Positions 1 to 11,400 of a DNA stretch of 64,000 nt are shown here, in pieces. A program made the position numbers and the translations under genes. Every line of letters starts with the position of its first letter. The first letter of the stretch is position 1. The notes under the pieces are model-generated. The model had not been told where the DNA came from. It did not search any database and saw only the letters and a program-made list of their open reading frames with translations. Origin of the DNA: Zoogloea sp. LCSB751 (GTDB taxonomy: Bacteria; Pseudomonadota; Gammaproteobacteria; Burkholderiales; Rhodocyclaceae); contig NZ_MWUM01000018.1 in NCBI RefSeq assembly GCF_002028455.1, positions 45,827-109,826 on the forward strand, read 5' to 3'.

Positions 1-101
1 CTTACACACTCGAGATCGTTTTCCAGCCGGGCGCGTTCGTCCGGCAGAAGAGCAGCAAGAATCCTGTTCTGTCGAGAGCCTTCGCTCATAGTATTGGTCA
101 T
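1..101 (-). CDS. Crp/Fnr-family transcriptional regulator, N-terminal part (runs off the window edge)
   Basis: The gene is read leftwards and only its first 33 codons are inside the window. The peptide begins MTNTMSEGSRQNRILAALL and continues with a PDERARLENDLE segment. This matches the usual start of stress-type Crp/Fnr regulators, where an N-(R/H)-(I/L)-L-A-A-L helix precedes the cyclic-nucleotide-binding-like barrel. The start at 101 is preferred over the in-frame ATG at 89 because a G-rich ribosome binding site (complement of 102-110) directly precedes it. A copy of the 14-bp palindrome found before many stress genes here lies upstream at 194-207, so autoregulation is possible. Family assignment rests on a short stretch; the DNA-binding half is outside the window. 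Confidence 0.6.
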   Translation of the reverse strand, partial: MTNTMSEGSRQNRILAALLPDERARLENDLECV

Positions 102-193
102 CCCACCCCCTTGTTTAAATCAGTTTTTTCGTTTTTTATATTTTTAGTTCCAATCTCGCTAAAGCAGCATAGATCAAAAATATCGTTTACTAC

Positions 194-207
194 GTACGCC
201 AGCCAAC
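194..207. promoter_or_regulatory. Copy of the GTNCGCTAGCGNAC palindrome upstream of the Crp/Fnr gene
   Basis: The sequence is GTACGCCAGCCAAC, 12 of 14 positions matching the copies at 7511 and 25336 if A or G is allowed at position 3. It lies in the gap between the end of acnA and the start of the Crp/Fnr-type gene. Its role as an operator is inferred from recurrence at stress-gene promoters. Confidence 0.4.
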
Positions 208-261
208 ATATGACTTTGTCGATTTCAAGCTGCGACCGGCCTCGATGGAGGGGAAAACACC

Positions 262-2964
<2,703 letters not shown>

Positions 2965-3105
2965 GGCGGACTCCTGTGGCGCTACGCTGACCGGACCGTA
3001 GGCGGAAAGCGCCCGCGAGATCCGAAGGAAAAACGAACCGGCCCCCTTTCGGACTCCCTCGCCCCGGCATCGTTCGCCCCCACTCGAAAGACGCTCGGGC
3101 CGGCG

Positions 3106-3852
3106 TCAGGTCGCCGTCAAGGTGAGCAGGATGTCCGCGTACCACGCGCTATTGAGGCCGAGCATTTCGTCGTCCTTCAAGTCCCGTGGGCCGACGTCGA
3201 ACCTTCCTGAATGGACACCCAGCAAGATCCACGGCAGATCCTCCCGTCCGGTATCCGGTCTGGCGATCCGCATGACCACCGGCGCACCGCTGCTACCTCG
3301 GTGGGTCCGGGCATCGGTCAGGAAATAGCCTTGCCCCTGAAAGCGCAGGCCGAAGGACGAGGCGACGATCCCATGACGGACCACCGGAATATGGTGCAGG
3401 GTGTCGTGGAAGCCAAGGGGAAAACCGAGGATCAGCAAGGCCGTCCCGACCTCTACCAGCTCGAACTGCCCCAGCAAATGCCGCGGCGTGAAGGCGCGGT
3501 AAAGCGTATAGGGCGGCAGCGCACCGCGTTCGATGGGGATCACCGCCACGTCGATCTTGCCTGCCGTATCCGTCCCCTGCCGCCAGACGCTACGGCCCGC
3601 CTGGTACAGGGGAATGGAAAACCCGGTGGACGCGGCGATGTTGGCCGGGTCGATGTGCAGCTCGATCTCGATCCGGGTCGGGGCATGACCGGTCGGCTCG
3701 TCGTAGAGCACGTGACGGCTGGTCACGAGGAACAGCTGGCCGTCCCGCTCGAAGAAAAAGCCGCTGGCACTGGTCAAGCGCCGCTGCGGGGAGAACGTGG
3801 AAATTCGCGCTGCAGTGAGGAGAAGGGATTCGATCATGTCCGCACCCGGCAT
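3106..3852 (-). CDS. Trypsin-like serine protease domain protein
   Basis: About 248 residues. The trypsin-fold triad is visible: His in LFLVTSRHVLYDE, Asp in KIDVAVIPIERG and Ser in THRGSSGAPVVM. No signal peptide and no PDZ domain are seen, so this is a stand-alone chymotrypsin-fold domain, probably cytosolic. The exact start is uncertain. ATG 3852 sits directly behind an AGGGGAC element; ATG 3837 (five codons later) is the alternative. A longer upstream reading frame overlaps the preceding lipoprotein out of frame and is not credible. It follows that lipoprotein gene within a few bases, so the two are probably cotranscribed. Substrate unknown. Confidence 0.75.
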   Translation of the reverse strand: MPGADMIESLLLTAARISTFSPQRRLTSASGFFFERDGQLFLVTSRHVLYDEPTGHAPTRIEIELHIDPANIAASTGFSIPLYQAGRSVWRQGTDTAGKIDVAVIPIERGALPPYTLYRAFTPRHLLGQFELVEVGTALLILGFPLGFHDTLHHIPVVRHGIVASSFGLRFQGQGYFLTDARTHRGSSGAPVVMRIARPDTGREDLPWILLGVHSGRFDVGPRDLKDDEMLGLNSAWYADILLTLTAT

Positions 3853-3857
3853 GTCCC

Positions 3858-4073
3858 CTATTTCTTGATCTCGTGGCCGATGACGCCACCAACCGCCGCG
3901 CCGCCAATCGTTCCAGCCGTGCTGCCACCGGTCAGCACCGCGCCACCGACGGCGCCGATACCGGCCCCCACCGCGGTGCTCTTGTCCCGCGCCGACATTC
4001 CGGAACAGGCACTCAGGCCCAGCAGCAGTGTCGTAGCGACAGCGCAAAGGGTTAGTTTTTGGATGCTTTTCAT
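3858..4073 (-). CDS. OsmB-like glycine-zipper lipoprotein
   Basis: A 71-residue lipoprotein. It starts MKSIQKLTLC, has a hydrophobic stretch ending in the lipobox LSAC (lipidated Cys about residue 25), and then glycine-zipper repeats such as GAGIGAVGGAVLTGG and IGGAAVGGVIGHEIKK. This is the organisation of OsmB/Rick_17kDa-type osmotically inducible outer-membrane lipoproteins. The start at 4073 is chosen because GGAGTCC precedes it on the minus strand and the signal peptide begins there. It is the first gene of a pair with the serine protease. Two copies of the palindromic motif (4217 and 4254) lie in its divergent promoter region. Confidence 0.8.
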   Translation of the reverse strand: MKSIQKLTLCAVATTLLLGLSACSGMSARDKSTAVGAGIGAVGGAVLTGGSTAGTIGGAAVGGVIGHEIKK

Positions 4074-4216
4074 GATAGGACTCCTCGACAACCTGCAAGG
4101 CGGGATATGTCGCACTTTCAAGGAGAGCCCGGCATACCGTTCCGTCGCAGCAAGGAAACCCAGGGGACTCCTTGGCTCGGATAAATTCAAGCTACGGGAC
4201 GTCGTAGCGGGAGTCT

Positions 4217-4230
4217 GTCTGCTGACGTAC
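4217..4230. promoter_or_regulatory. Weak copy of the stress palindrome, OsmB side
   Basis: GTCTGCTGACGTAC matches the palindrome GTACGCTAGCGTAC at 10 of 14 positions. It lies in the divergent gap, nearer the OsmB-like gene (start 4073). Weaker than the neighbouring copy at 4254. Confidence 0.25.
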
Positions 4231-4253
4231 ACAACCGGGAGCTTTCAAGGCAT

Positions 4254-4267
4254 GTTCGATAGCGTAC
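4254..4267. promoter_or_regulatory. Copy of the stress palindrome between the OsmB-like and DUF3309 genes
   Basis: GTTCGATAGCGTAC is a near-palindrome of the GTNCGNTAGCGNAC type, 63 bp upstream of the DUF3309 start at 4331. The same motif precedes several other stress genes in the window. Operator function is inferred. Confidence 0.45.
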
Positions 4268-4330
4268 AGACGGCGCTCCGCGGGTGAGTAGGATCGAAAG
4301 ATCCTCATTACTCGCCCAAGGAGACATCAA

Positions 4331-4489
4331 ATGTCCATCGGAACCGTACTGCTGATCGTGTTGATCCTGCTGCTGGTCGGCGCCTTGCCCAGCTGGCCCC
4401 ATAGCCGGAGCTGGGGTTACTACCCCAGCGGCGGGCTTGGCCTGGTGGTGGTGATCCTGGTGATCCTGCTGCTGTTGGGCCGCATCTAG
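4331..4489 (+). CDS. DUF3309 family small membrane protein
   Basis: A 52-residue protein made of two hydrophobic helices around a conserved centre: MSIGTVLLIVLILLLVGALP, then a WPHSRSWGYYPSGG turn, then a VVVILVILLLLGRI tail. The WPHSRSWGY-PSGG signature is diagnostic for DUF3309, small inner-membrane proteins of unknown function often found with CsbD, OsmB and SYLF stress genes, as here. An AAGGAGACATCAA element precedes the ATG. The palindromic motif at 4254 is upstream. Confidence 0.85.
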   Translation: MSIGTVLLIVLILLLVGALPSWPHSRSWGYYPSGGLGLVVVILVILLLLGRI

Positions 4490-4647
4490 GATGATTGCTC
4501 TCCCATCTGTTGCCGCAGGTCAGCACGCTGACTCACGCAGCCTTTGCCGCACGGTACGCAGCCAGGTCGGCCGTTCCCGCACCGATGTTGGCCACATCCA
4601 GCTGGACAGCCCTCATCCCATATTCCCCATTCGGATATTGCAACGAC

Positions 4648-4698
4648 AGCGGAGCGCCCCGGAAAGACGGGGCACTCCGCTGCCGTGATCGGCTTTTT
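4648..4698 (+). terminator. Probable transcription terminator after the DUF3309 gene
   Basis: A stem formed by AGCGGAG (4648-4654) and CTCCGCT (4675-4681), with inner CCCC/GGGG pairing, is followed by a small GCCG/CGGC hairpin and five T (4694-4698). It separates the convergent DUF3309 and SYLF genes. Confidence 0.55.
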
Positions 4699-4709
4699 GC
4701 TGAACCGGA

Positions 4710-5273
4710 TCAGCGCTTGATTCGGGAGATCTTCGTGCCTTCGATGCTGAGGCTGGCCATCAGGCCCTGCTGATCGAAGATGAACGCATAGGCGTCGTCC
4801 TTGAGGGTCGAGGTGGACAGATTCTTGGCAGCGCCTTCATTCACCACCACCACGCTGGGACCAACGCCGATTTCCCAGCCTTGCGACTTGTCCAGGTAGT
4901 GCACGGCCTTGTCGCTCATCAGGAAGACCACATAACCATAGGATTCGGCACCCGCCTGCCAGCCCCACGAAGCGGATACGGTGTTGTAGTAGCCCGCGGT
5001 GGTGGAGCCCTTCATCAAGACACCTTCACCGTAGCTGCCGCCAAACACCAGCCCCGCCTTGATGACCTTCGGAAACACCAGGATCGCCCGTGCCTTCTTT
5101 GAAATGCTCTCGGCAATCGGGTTCGTCTTGTATAGCAACTGCAATGCCTGGGCCGCATCCTTGTTCAGATCCTCTGCGGTCGCGGCAAAAGCAGGAGCAC
5201 CGAAGCCCCCAAGGGCGAACGAGGCGGCCGTCACGAGAATGAGCTTGTGAAAATTACGACGTACATTGGTCAT
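4710..5273 (-). CDS. SYLF/YSC84-domain lipid-binding protein, exported
   Basis: A 187-residue protein starting MTNVRRNFHK, with a signal peptide (hydrophobic VTAASFALGGFGAPAFAA, cleavage about residue 31). The rest is a YSC84/SYLF domain: the KKARAILVFPKVIKAGLVFGG start, then YYNTVSASWGWQAGAES and an SKGWEIGV-like DKSQGWEIGVGPS. Bacterial SYLF proteins are exported phosphoinositide-binding-fold proteins of unclear role and frequent members of general stress sets. The start at 5273 has AGGAAC just upstream; an in-frame start five codons earlier is less likely. A copy of the palindromic motif lies 133 bp upstream. Confidence 0.85.
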   Translation of the reverse strand: MTNVRRNFHKLILVTAASFALGGFGAPAFAATAEDLNKDAAQALQLLYKTNPIAESISKKARAILVFPKVIKAGLVFGGSYGEGVLMKGSTTAGYYNTVSASWGWQAGAESYGYVVFLMSDKAVHYLDKSQGWEIGVGPSVVVVNEGAAKNLSTSTLKDDAYAFIFDQQGLMASLSIEGTKISRIKR

Positions 5274-5405
5274 GTTCCTGTCCCTCACGTTATTCCGTCA
5301 TCGCCAAAGGACTCCGGAAGTCTTATGGAAAGCGGCGCCTGGTCCAACGGATCAGTCACTGGACACGGCGAGTGTTCATGCTGCGCCAATCGCCCTGGGG
5401 ATTCC

Positions 5406-5419
5406 GTACGCTAACGAAC
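5406..5419. promoter_or_regulatory. Copy of the stress palindrome upstream of the SYLF gene
   Basis: GTACGCTAACGAAC, read on the other strand as GTTCGTTAGCGTAC, differs from the 4254 copy at one base. It lies in the gap between the SYLF start and the end of cbpM. Confidence 0.45.
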
Positions 5420-5452
5420 AGAGCAGCAATTCCGGCTGTCATTTGCCGTCAA

Positions 5453-5773
5453 TCAAAGCGCACCCAGCACTCGCAGACGTTCCCGCAGGGCTTCCACCTC
5501 ATCCAGCAGTTGTAGGGCCAGCGCCGCGCCGGCCAGGTTGAGTCCGAGATCACGCCGCAGCCGCAGGGCGACCGTGGCCCGGCGCAAATGCACGCCTGTA
5601 AAACGCCAGCGATGAGGCTCTCGCCCCAGCGGAGTCAGCACCCCTTCGTCCACCAGCTCGACGATGCTGTCGGCGCGTACCGCGCAAGCACGGCAGAGCT
5701 CGATCAAGGTCAGCCCGGTCTGCTCTTCGAGGATCGTTACACTGGCTTGGGGCAGCATCTTCTCGTCGTCCAT
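5453..5773 (-). CDS. cbpM: Chaperone modulator CbpM
   Basis: A 106-residue MerR-like helical protein. CbpM binds the J domain of CbpA and inhibits both its DNA binding and its co-chaperone activity (known for the E. coli pair). Features seen here are the LTLIELCRACAVRADSIVELVDEGVL helix-turn-helix-like start (split here as LTLIELCRACA plus VELVDEGVLTP), the WRFTG-HLRRATVALRLRRDL segment and a C-terminal LLDEVEALRERL coiled helix. It begins 2 bp after the cbpA stop, so the two genes are translationally coupled. Confidence 0.9.
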   Translation of the reverse strand: MDDEKMLPQASVTILEEQTGLTLIELCRACAVRADSIVELVDEGVLTPLGREPHRWRFTGVHLRRATVALRLRRDLGLNLAGAALALQLLDEVEALRERLRVLGAL

Positions 5774-5775
5774 TT

Positions 5776-6723
5776 TCAGACTCCAGCTACAGATCGCGGG
5801 TCAAAGAATTGGAACTGCTTGGCCATTTCGGTATAGAACGCCCGGGCCGCCTCACTGTCGGCCGGTGGCAGCGCAATCTGCAGCACTGCATAGAAATCTC
5901 CTGGCGTAGAGCCGGGAATACCGCGGCCCTTCAGGCGCAGCTTGCGACCGGCCACCGCGTTAGGCGGAACCTTGACCTCGACGGCCCCGCTCGGTGTCGG
6001 TACTTCCACTTGCGCCCCCAATGCCGCCTCCCAGGGCGCGACGCGCAGATCGAAATAGACGTCCCGCTGCTCGACGCGATAGTGCGGATGCGGCGAGAAC
6101 TCCACCTCCAGGTAAAGATCCCCGGCCGGCCCTTGCCCCACGCCGGGCATGCCCTGCCCGGCCAGGCGAATGTGCTGCCCGGCGCGGATGCCACGGGGAA
6201 TCGACACATTGAGGGTGTGCTTGCGCAGATGCACACGTCCTTGCCCGTCCACTTCGGGCATCTGCAGGACGAGGCTGCGTGTAGCCCCCGTATAGGCATC
6301 CTCCAGGTCGATCTGAACGCGGGCATGGTGATCCTGGCCACGGGCGTGAAAACCACCGCCAGTACGATGCCCGCCGTGGGCGCGGCGACCGTAGAGCGAC
6401 GCAAAGAAATCGCTGAAATCACTGTCTTCGGCCTCTCCGGACGGGCCATCCGAAAACTCGAAGCCCGCGCTTCCGCCCGGCGGTGGCCGAAAGTCCTGGC
6501 CGGCTTTCCAGTTGCTCCCCAGTTGATCGTAGGCGGCCCGCTTCTCCAGGTCTTTCAGCACCGCGTAGGCCTCTCCGAGCTCCTTGAAACGGCTCTCCGC
6601 ATCGGGCACCTTGCTGACGTCGGGATGATACTTGCGCGCCAGTTGGCGATAGGCACGTTTGATCTCGTCCTGGGTCGCATCCCGCGCCACCCCCATGATC
6701 GCGTAGTAGTCCTTGAATTCCAT
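5776..6723 (-). CDS. cbpA: Curved-DNA-binding protein CbpA (DnaJ-class co-chaperone)
   Basis: A 315-residue DnaJ homologue working with DnaK and binding curved DNA in stationary phase. Order: J domain (residues 1-70, with KYHPDVSK containing the HPD motif), a Gly/Phe-rich linker (about 75-125), then two beta-sandwich substrate-binding domains with no zinc finger. The missing Cys-rich region separates CbpA from DnaJ. The start is ATG 6723; a GTG two codons upstream overlaps the stop of the preceding gene. It follows that decayed reductase gene directly and cbpM follows within 2 bp, so the three form one transcription unit, with the palindrome at 7511 upstream. Confidence 0.92.
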   Translation of the reverse strand: MEFKDYYAIMGVARDATQDEIKRAYRQLARKYHPDVSKVPDAESRFKELGEAYAVLKDLEKRAAYDQLGSNWKAGQDFRPPPGGSAGFEFSDGPSGEAEDSDFSDFFASLYGRRAHGGHRTGGGFHARGQDHHARVQIDLEDAYTGATRSLVLQMPEVDGQGRVHLRKHTLNVSIPRGIRAGQHIRLAGQGMPGVGQGPAGDLYLEVEFSPHPHYRVEQRDVYFDLRVAPWEAALGAQVEVPTPSGAVEVKVPPNAVAGRKLRLKGRGIPGSTPGDFYAVLQIALPPADSEAARAFYTEMAKQFQFFDPRSVAGV

Positions 6724-6725
6724 GA

Positions 6726-7406
6726 TCACTTGGCGCGCGGACGCGACTGCCTGGGCTGCACCGCTTGGAGTCTTCCGGCCCTCAGCGCCTCGACCGCCTT
6801 GGCCACCGCGCGTGCCACGTTGCGCACGTCCTCCTGCATGGGCTCGTCCCAGTCCAGGGTGTTGTGGCTATCGGCGTAGGGCGCGTAATAACCAATGAAA
6901 CGGTCCAGGCGTGCCAACGGACCAGCATCGATGAAACCCATCCAGTCGAGCCAGTCCGACAGGCCGCGGCGGGAATCCTCGATGCCCGCCACATCCCCAT
7001 GGACCACCACCCCATAGACACGCCCCGCCAGATGCTGTGGATAGTCCCAACCCGCCATCTCCAGTGCCTTTGCCTTGTCCGCATCCTTGCCCGAGGTGGT
7101 CGTCGGGTCCGGGTTGCCGCATCGGCGCACACTGCGCTGCCGGTCCGCCCCCCATTCCGCCGACAGGGACTGAGCCGGATCTGCGTAATCAGGCCCGGCC
7201 ATCTGCTGGAAGAGTGACTTGCGCCCCTCCACATAAGCCCGCCAGGCGATCTCCTCCAGCCGCGCCAAGGCTTCGTCCTCCTCCCTGAAGGCCCGGTCGG
7301 CGAAAGAGGCCCGGAAGCGCTCCGAAAATGCCGACCGTTCCAGACGCCCTGGAGCCTGCCCCTCGCGAACACGGATCATGCCGGACTCACCCGCCCGCCC
7401 GCTCAT
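6726..7406 (-). pseudogene. Flavodoxin-family NAD(P)H oxidoreductase with internal deletion of the flavin-binding core
   Basis: The reading frame joins the N-terminal helical extension of a large flavodoxin-family reductase (FRASFADRAF, AYVEGRKSLFQQMAGPDYADP) directly to its C-terminal part (GNPDPTTTSGKDADKAKALE, AGWDYPQHLAGRVYGVVVHG, FIGYYAPYADSH). In family members I recall, about 130-150 residues with the FMN phosphate loop and the DRLVCADGGNPDPT segment lie between. Around 7120 the bases still spell V-C-A-D in a different frame, so the join looks like a deletion plus a one-base slip. The frame is open but an active flavoenzyme is unlikely. Start uncertain (7406 or 7379). It leads the cbpA-cbpM unit. 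Confidence 0.6.
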
Positions 7407-7510
7407 CGGCGGACCTGGCATGGGAATGGTTTGTGGGTGGCATGAAGCGTCTCCTCGCAGAATGCAGAACACCGGGGGCCGACCGTAACAAGGCGGCGAC
7501 CCGGCCGTCC

Positions 7511-7524
7511 GTGCGCTAGCGAAC
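7511..7524. promoter_or_regulatory. Copy of the stress palindrome upstream of the reductase-cbpA-cbpM unit
   Basis: GTGCGCTAGCGAAC, identical at all 14 bases to the copy at 25336, located about 105 bp upstream of the first gene of the cbpA transcription unit. Confidence 0.5.
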
Positions 7525-7612
7525 ACAACGCGGGGCATGCTGGTCCATTTCATCCGTCGGACTCAAGCATGAAGTCCCTCCCGGTATTTCTCAGAGGGAC
7601 TCTCGATCTGTC

Positions 7613-7994
7613 TTAAGCATGTAGCGCCGGCATCAACACCTGAATCGATTCGCCGCCATCTGGCGTCACCCAACTACCGGCCAGTTCAGCAATCAACTGG
7701 TTAGTGCTGGTCAGCGTCACACCAGCACGCTCCATCCGCCGCAAGGCGATGTCGTCGGGGATCCGCCCGCATCGGCGACAACCTACACCTCGAACCCATC
7801 CCCCCCAAGCTCAGCGCCGGATAGACGGTACACACATCGTTGATGACGCCTGCAATGATCAGCCTCTTGCGGCCGATCGCTTTCACCGCTGCGGCAAAGT
7901 TTTCATCCTCCGTCGCATTGACGATGCCGAAGCGCTTGACGCGAGCAGCGAATTCAAGCGGAAGAATTGTCTCCAGCTCGTTCAGTAAGGGCCC
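7613..7994 (-). pseudogene. Isochorismatase-family hydrolase, 5'-truncated and frameshifted
   Basis: Read leftwards, the segment gives GPLLNELETILP, AVKAIGRKRLIIAGVINDVC, then after frame changes near 7790 RMERAGVTLTSTNQLIAELA and SIQVLMPALHA before a TAA at 7613. This is the C-terminal half of an isochorismatase-like hydrolase (YcaC type); the catalytic Cys sits in the VINDVC segment. At least two frameshifts and an in-frame TAG around 7760-7800 break it. Its 5' half, with the catalytic Asp, is missing and abuts the truncated lysR gene. Not functional. Confidence 0.75.
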
Positions 7995-7995
7995 C

Positions 7996-8392
7996 TGGGC
8001 GTATTCCTACATGCATCGAACAGTTTGGCGAGCCTTCCCACCCCTACGATCTGGCAAAGCACGAGTGCATCGGATTTCGGGCAGCAAAATCCAATGTGTG
8101 GGTGCTGCACAACACCGAGGAATCGCTGGAGGTCGCCGTCGGTGGCCGCTTCCAGCTCAATAGCGTCGGCCTGATCCGGCGACTGGCCGCACTCGATCAA
8201 GGCATCGCCGTCCTGCCCGCAGAAATCGTGGCAGAAGATGTGGCGCAGGGGCGGTTGCGTCGAGTCCTTCCCGATTGGGAGGGCCCCCCCACCCCCGTCT
8301 ACGCAATGACCGAGACGCGGTTGTTACCGGCCAAGACACAGCGGTTTATTGAATTCCTGAAGGAACGGCTTGGCGTCCATACTCACGCATGA
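7996..8392 (+). pseudogene. LysR-family regulator, only the C-terminal effector domain left
   Basis: The frame reads IEQFGEPSHPYDLAKHECIG, then LNSVGLIRRLAALDQGIAVL, then LPDWEGPPTPVYAMTETRLL and KTQRFIEFLKERL. This is the second half of a LysR substrate-binding domain. The helix-turn-helix and first effector subdomain are gone. The break point touches the truncated isochorismatase on the opposite strand, so one deletion probably removed the 5' parts of a divergent regulator/target pair. No start codon with a ribosome binding site is present. Confidence 0.75.
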
Positions 8393-8421
8393 AGGTTTCC
8401 ACAACCACGGTAAGCCGTTAC

Positions 8422-11400
8422 TCACGCTGGTTCCCCTTGATGCGGTCTAGTCAGCAGCAGAGGCGATGTATATGTTTTCCCGTCATTCCGGCCATACCTC
8501 AAGTAGACCCGATGCACCCGGCCGTCATCGACCAGCTGGACCCTGCCGTCGTGTTGCGCAATGCCATCGACGAACAGGCCGGTTTCTTCGTGCTCCGCGA
8601 CGGCTGAAATTTGCGAGACGTTGATGTGGAACTCCGTTTCCCCGTAGCGGTAACGGATCGTGTATCCCGACCAGTCGGCAGGCAGACGCGGGGTCAGACG
8701 CAGCACGGTGCCTTCGCGCTGCAACCCGAGCAACGACTCTAGGATCAACCGGTACAACCAGCCGGCGGCGCCGGTGTGCCAACTCCATCCGCCACGCCCG
8801 ACGTGAGGCTCTGCCGCATAAACATCCGCTGCGACGACGTAGGGTTCCAGCTTGTAAACCGCCACGCCTTCCGCCGAGCGGGTGTGGTTGACCGGATTGA
8901 TCAGCCTCAGCACCGACCAGGCGCGCTCCGCATCACCCAGCTCGGCAAAGGCCATCGCGGTCCAGACCGCCGCATGGGTGTATTGCCCACCGTTTTCACG
9001 CACGCCCGGCACGTAGCCGCGGATGTAGCCCGGAGCCAGGGACGAGGTGTCGAAGGGCGGTGCAAGGAGTCGGACCACGCCATTCTCCCGGCTCACCAGA
9101 TAAGTATCGACGGCATTCATCGCCATGCGCGCCCGCACGGGGTCCGCGGCACCGGACAGCACTGCCCAGCTCTGCGACACCGAGTCGATGCAGCACTCAG
9201 CGTTGCTGCTGGAGCCCAGCGGCGTGCCATCGTCAAAGTAGGCACGGCGATACCACTCACCCTCCTCCCCGTCCCAGCCATGCTCTTCGAGCGTGTCGCG
9301 CAAACGTAGGTTTTCGTTCCGGCACTGCGCGGCGAAGGCCGCATCGCCACGGGCCTCGGCAAGCTTAGCGAACTGACCGAGCACGGTATACAGGAAGAAG
9401 CCCAGCCAGACGCTCTCACCCTGGCCTTCGATTCCAACCCTGTTCATGCCGTCGTTCCAATCACCGGACCCTATCAAGGGCAGGCCGCGGGCGCCGAAAC
9501 GCAGGGAGTGCAAAATGGCCCGCGCGCAGTGCTCGTACAGGCCGGCGACCTTAACCGAGGATGCGGGCTGGTCGTAATACGAATCCTCCCCCGGATCGAC
9601 CGGGCGGCCTTCGAGAAACGGCACTGTCTCGTCGAGTACGCCCGCATCGCCGGTCACCGCGACATAGCGGCATACCGCCAGCGGCAGCCAAAGGGCGTCG
9701 TCGGAACAATGGGTGCGCACCCCCCGCCCCATCGGCGGATGCCACCAGTGCTGGACGTCCCCCTCGACGAACTGGCGGCTGGCGCAGAGCAGCAGATGAG
9801 CCCGGACTCGCGCCGGTTCGGCATGGACCAAGGCCATCACGTCCTGCAACTGGTCACGGAAGCCGAAGGCGCCGCCCGACTGGTAATAGCCACCGCGCGC
9901 CCACAAGCGGCAGGCCAGTGTCTGGTAGATCAGCCAGCCATTGACCAACACATCGACCGCGGGGTCGGGCGTTTCGATGTGCACTGCGCCGAGCGTGCGG
10001 CGCCAATAGGCATGCACCGCATCGAGGGCCCGGTGCGCTTCGCCAACGCCCTGGACACGTGCGGCCAGGCGGTCGGCCTCCTCCGCATCGCCAGCGACAC
10101 CGAGGCGGAAGGCCATCTCCCGCGTCTGGCCGGCGGCCAGTTCGAAGCCCGACTGGATCGCCGCGCAGGGGTCCAGCCCGCCGCCGACCCGGCCCGACAG
10201 CCCGGTGCGCTGCATGGCCGAGGGCTTGCGCAGGGAGCCGTGGCGCCCGATGAACTCGCTGCGATCGGCGCTCAGACCGACCGCCTCGTCGGCATGGAAG
10301 AAGGCGACGCGGCCCGGGAAGTCGATGCTGTAGGCGTTGCGGGCCGTCAGCGCACCGCTGTGCGGCGCGATCTCGGTGATCACATGCATGGCTGATTTCT
10401 CGCGCAGGTCGCCCATCACCCATTCCACGTAGCCCGTGGCCGAGAGGTAGCGCGGTCGTCCGGACTCGTTGTTCAACTTCAACAGCGAGAACTTGACCGC
10501 CATGTCCACCGCCACAAACACTGTGAGCTCCGAGTGGATCCCGTCCACGCGGGTTTCAAAGACGCTGTAGCCGAAGCCGTGACGGATCGTGTAGGCCGCA
10601 TCCGCCGGCGCCGGCAAGGGCGTGGGCGACCACACCCGGCCGCTTTCCTCGTCGCGCAGATAGATCGCTTCGCCGCTGGGGTCGCATAAGGGGTCGTTGT
10701 GCCACGGCGTCAGGCGGAACTCGTGGGCGTTCTCGCTCCAGGTGTAGGCGCCGCCGCTTTCCGAAATCAGCGTCCCGAAGTGCGGATTGGCCAGTACATT
10801 CGACCACGGGGCCGGCGTCGGAGCGGCGGAGTGCACGGTGATGACGTATTCGCAGCCATCCGGAGTGAAACCGCCAAGCCCGTTGGCAAGGATCAGCTCA
10901 TCCTCGGCCGGAGCCGCCAGCGGCGCCCGGCCCGGAGGTTCGGGACGGTAGGGCCGGATCGGCACCAGCGGCGGCATGTTGGTGACCGCCTGCACCCGGT
11001 GATCGAGCTGCTCGGCCAGCGTGCCCCGGCAATCGGAGAGGATCACACGGGCGACGGCCTGGAACAGCAGCCGGTCCTCGACGGAGATTTGCTCGACCGG
11101 GCGGACGAAGATGTTCCCCGGCCGGTCGCCCAGACCACCGCTGCCAGAGGCGACGAGGTCGATGATCTGCTCCTGCAGACGTTGCCGGTAGCCGGCGTGG
11201 TCCTCGTTCCAGATCACCAGGTCCACCGCCAGGCCCTTCAGGCGCCAGTAGGCGTGTGCCTGCACGAGCTGGCGCACCAGCTCGATGTTGGCGGCATCAC
11301 CGATCTGCAGCAACACGATAGGCAGGTCCCCGGAGATGGTATAGCCCCACAAGCCCGACTGACCGCGGCGGTTCTTGACGAGGAGTGCGGTTTCGGCACG

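Noticed and set aside
3853..4098. N-terminal extension of the serine protease frame up to 4098
   Set aside because: It overlaps the OsmB-like lipoprotein gene out of frame and has Trp/Arg/Gly-rich nonsense composition.
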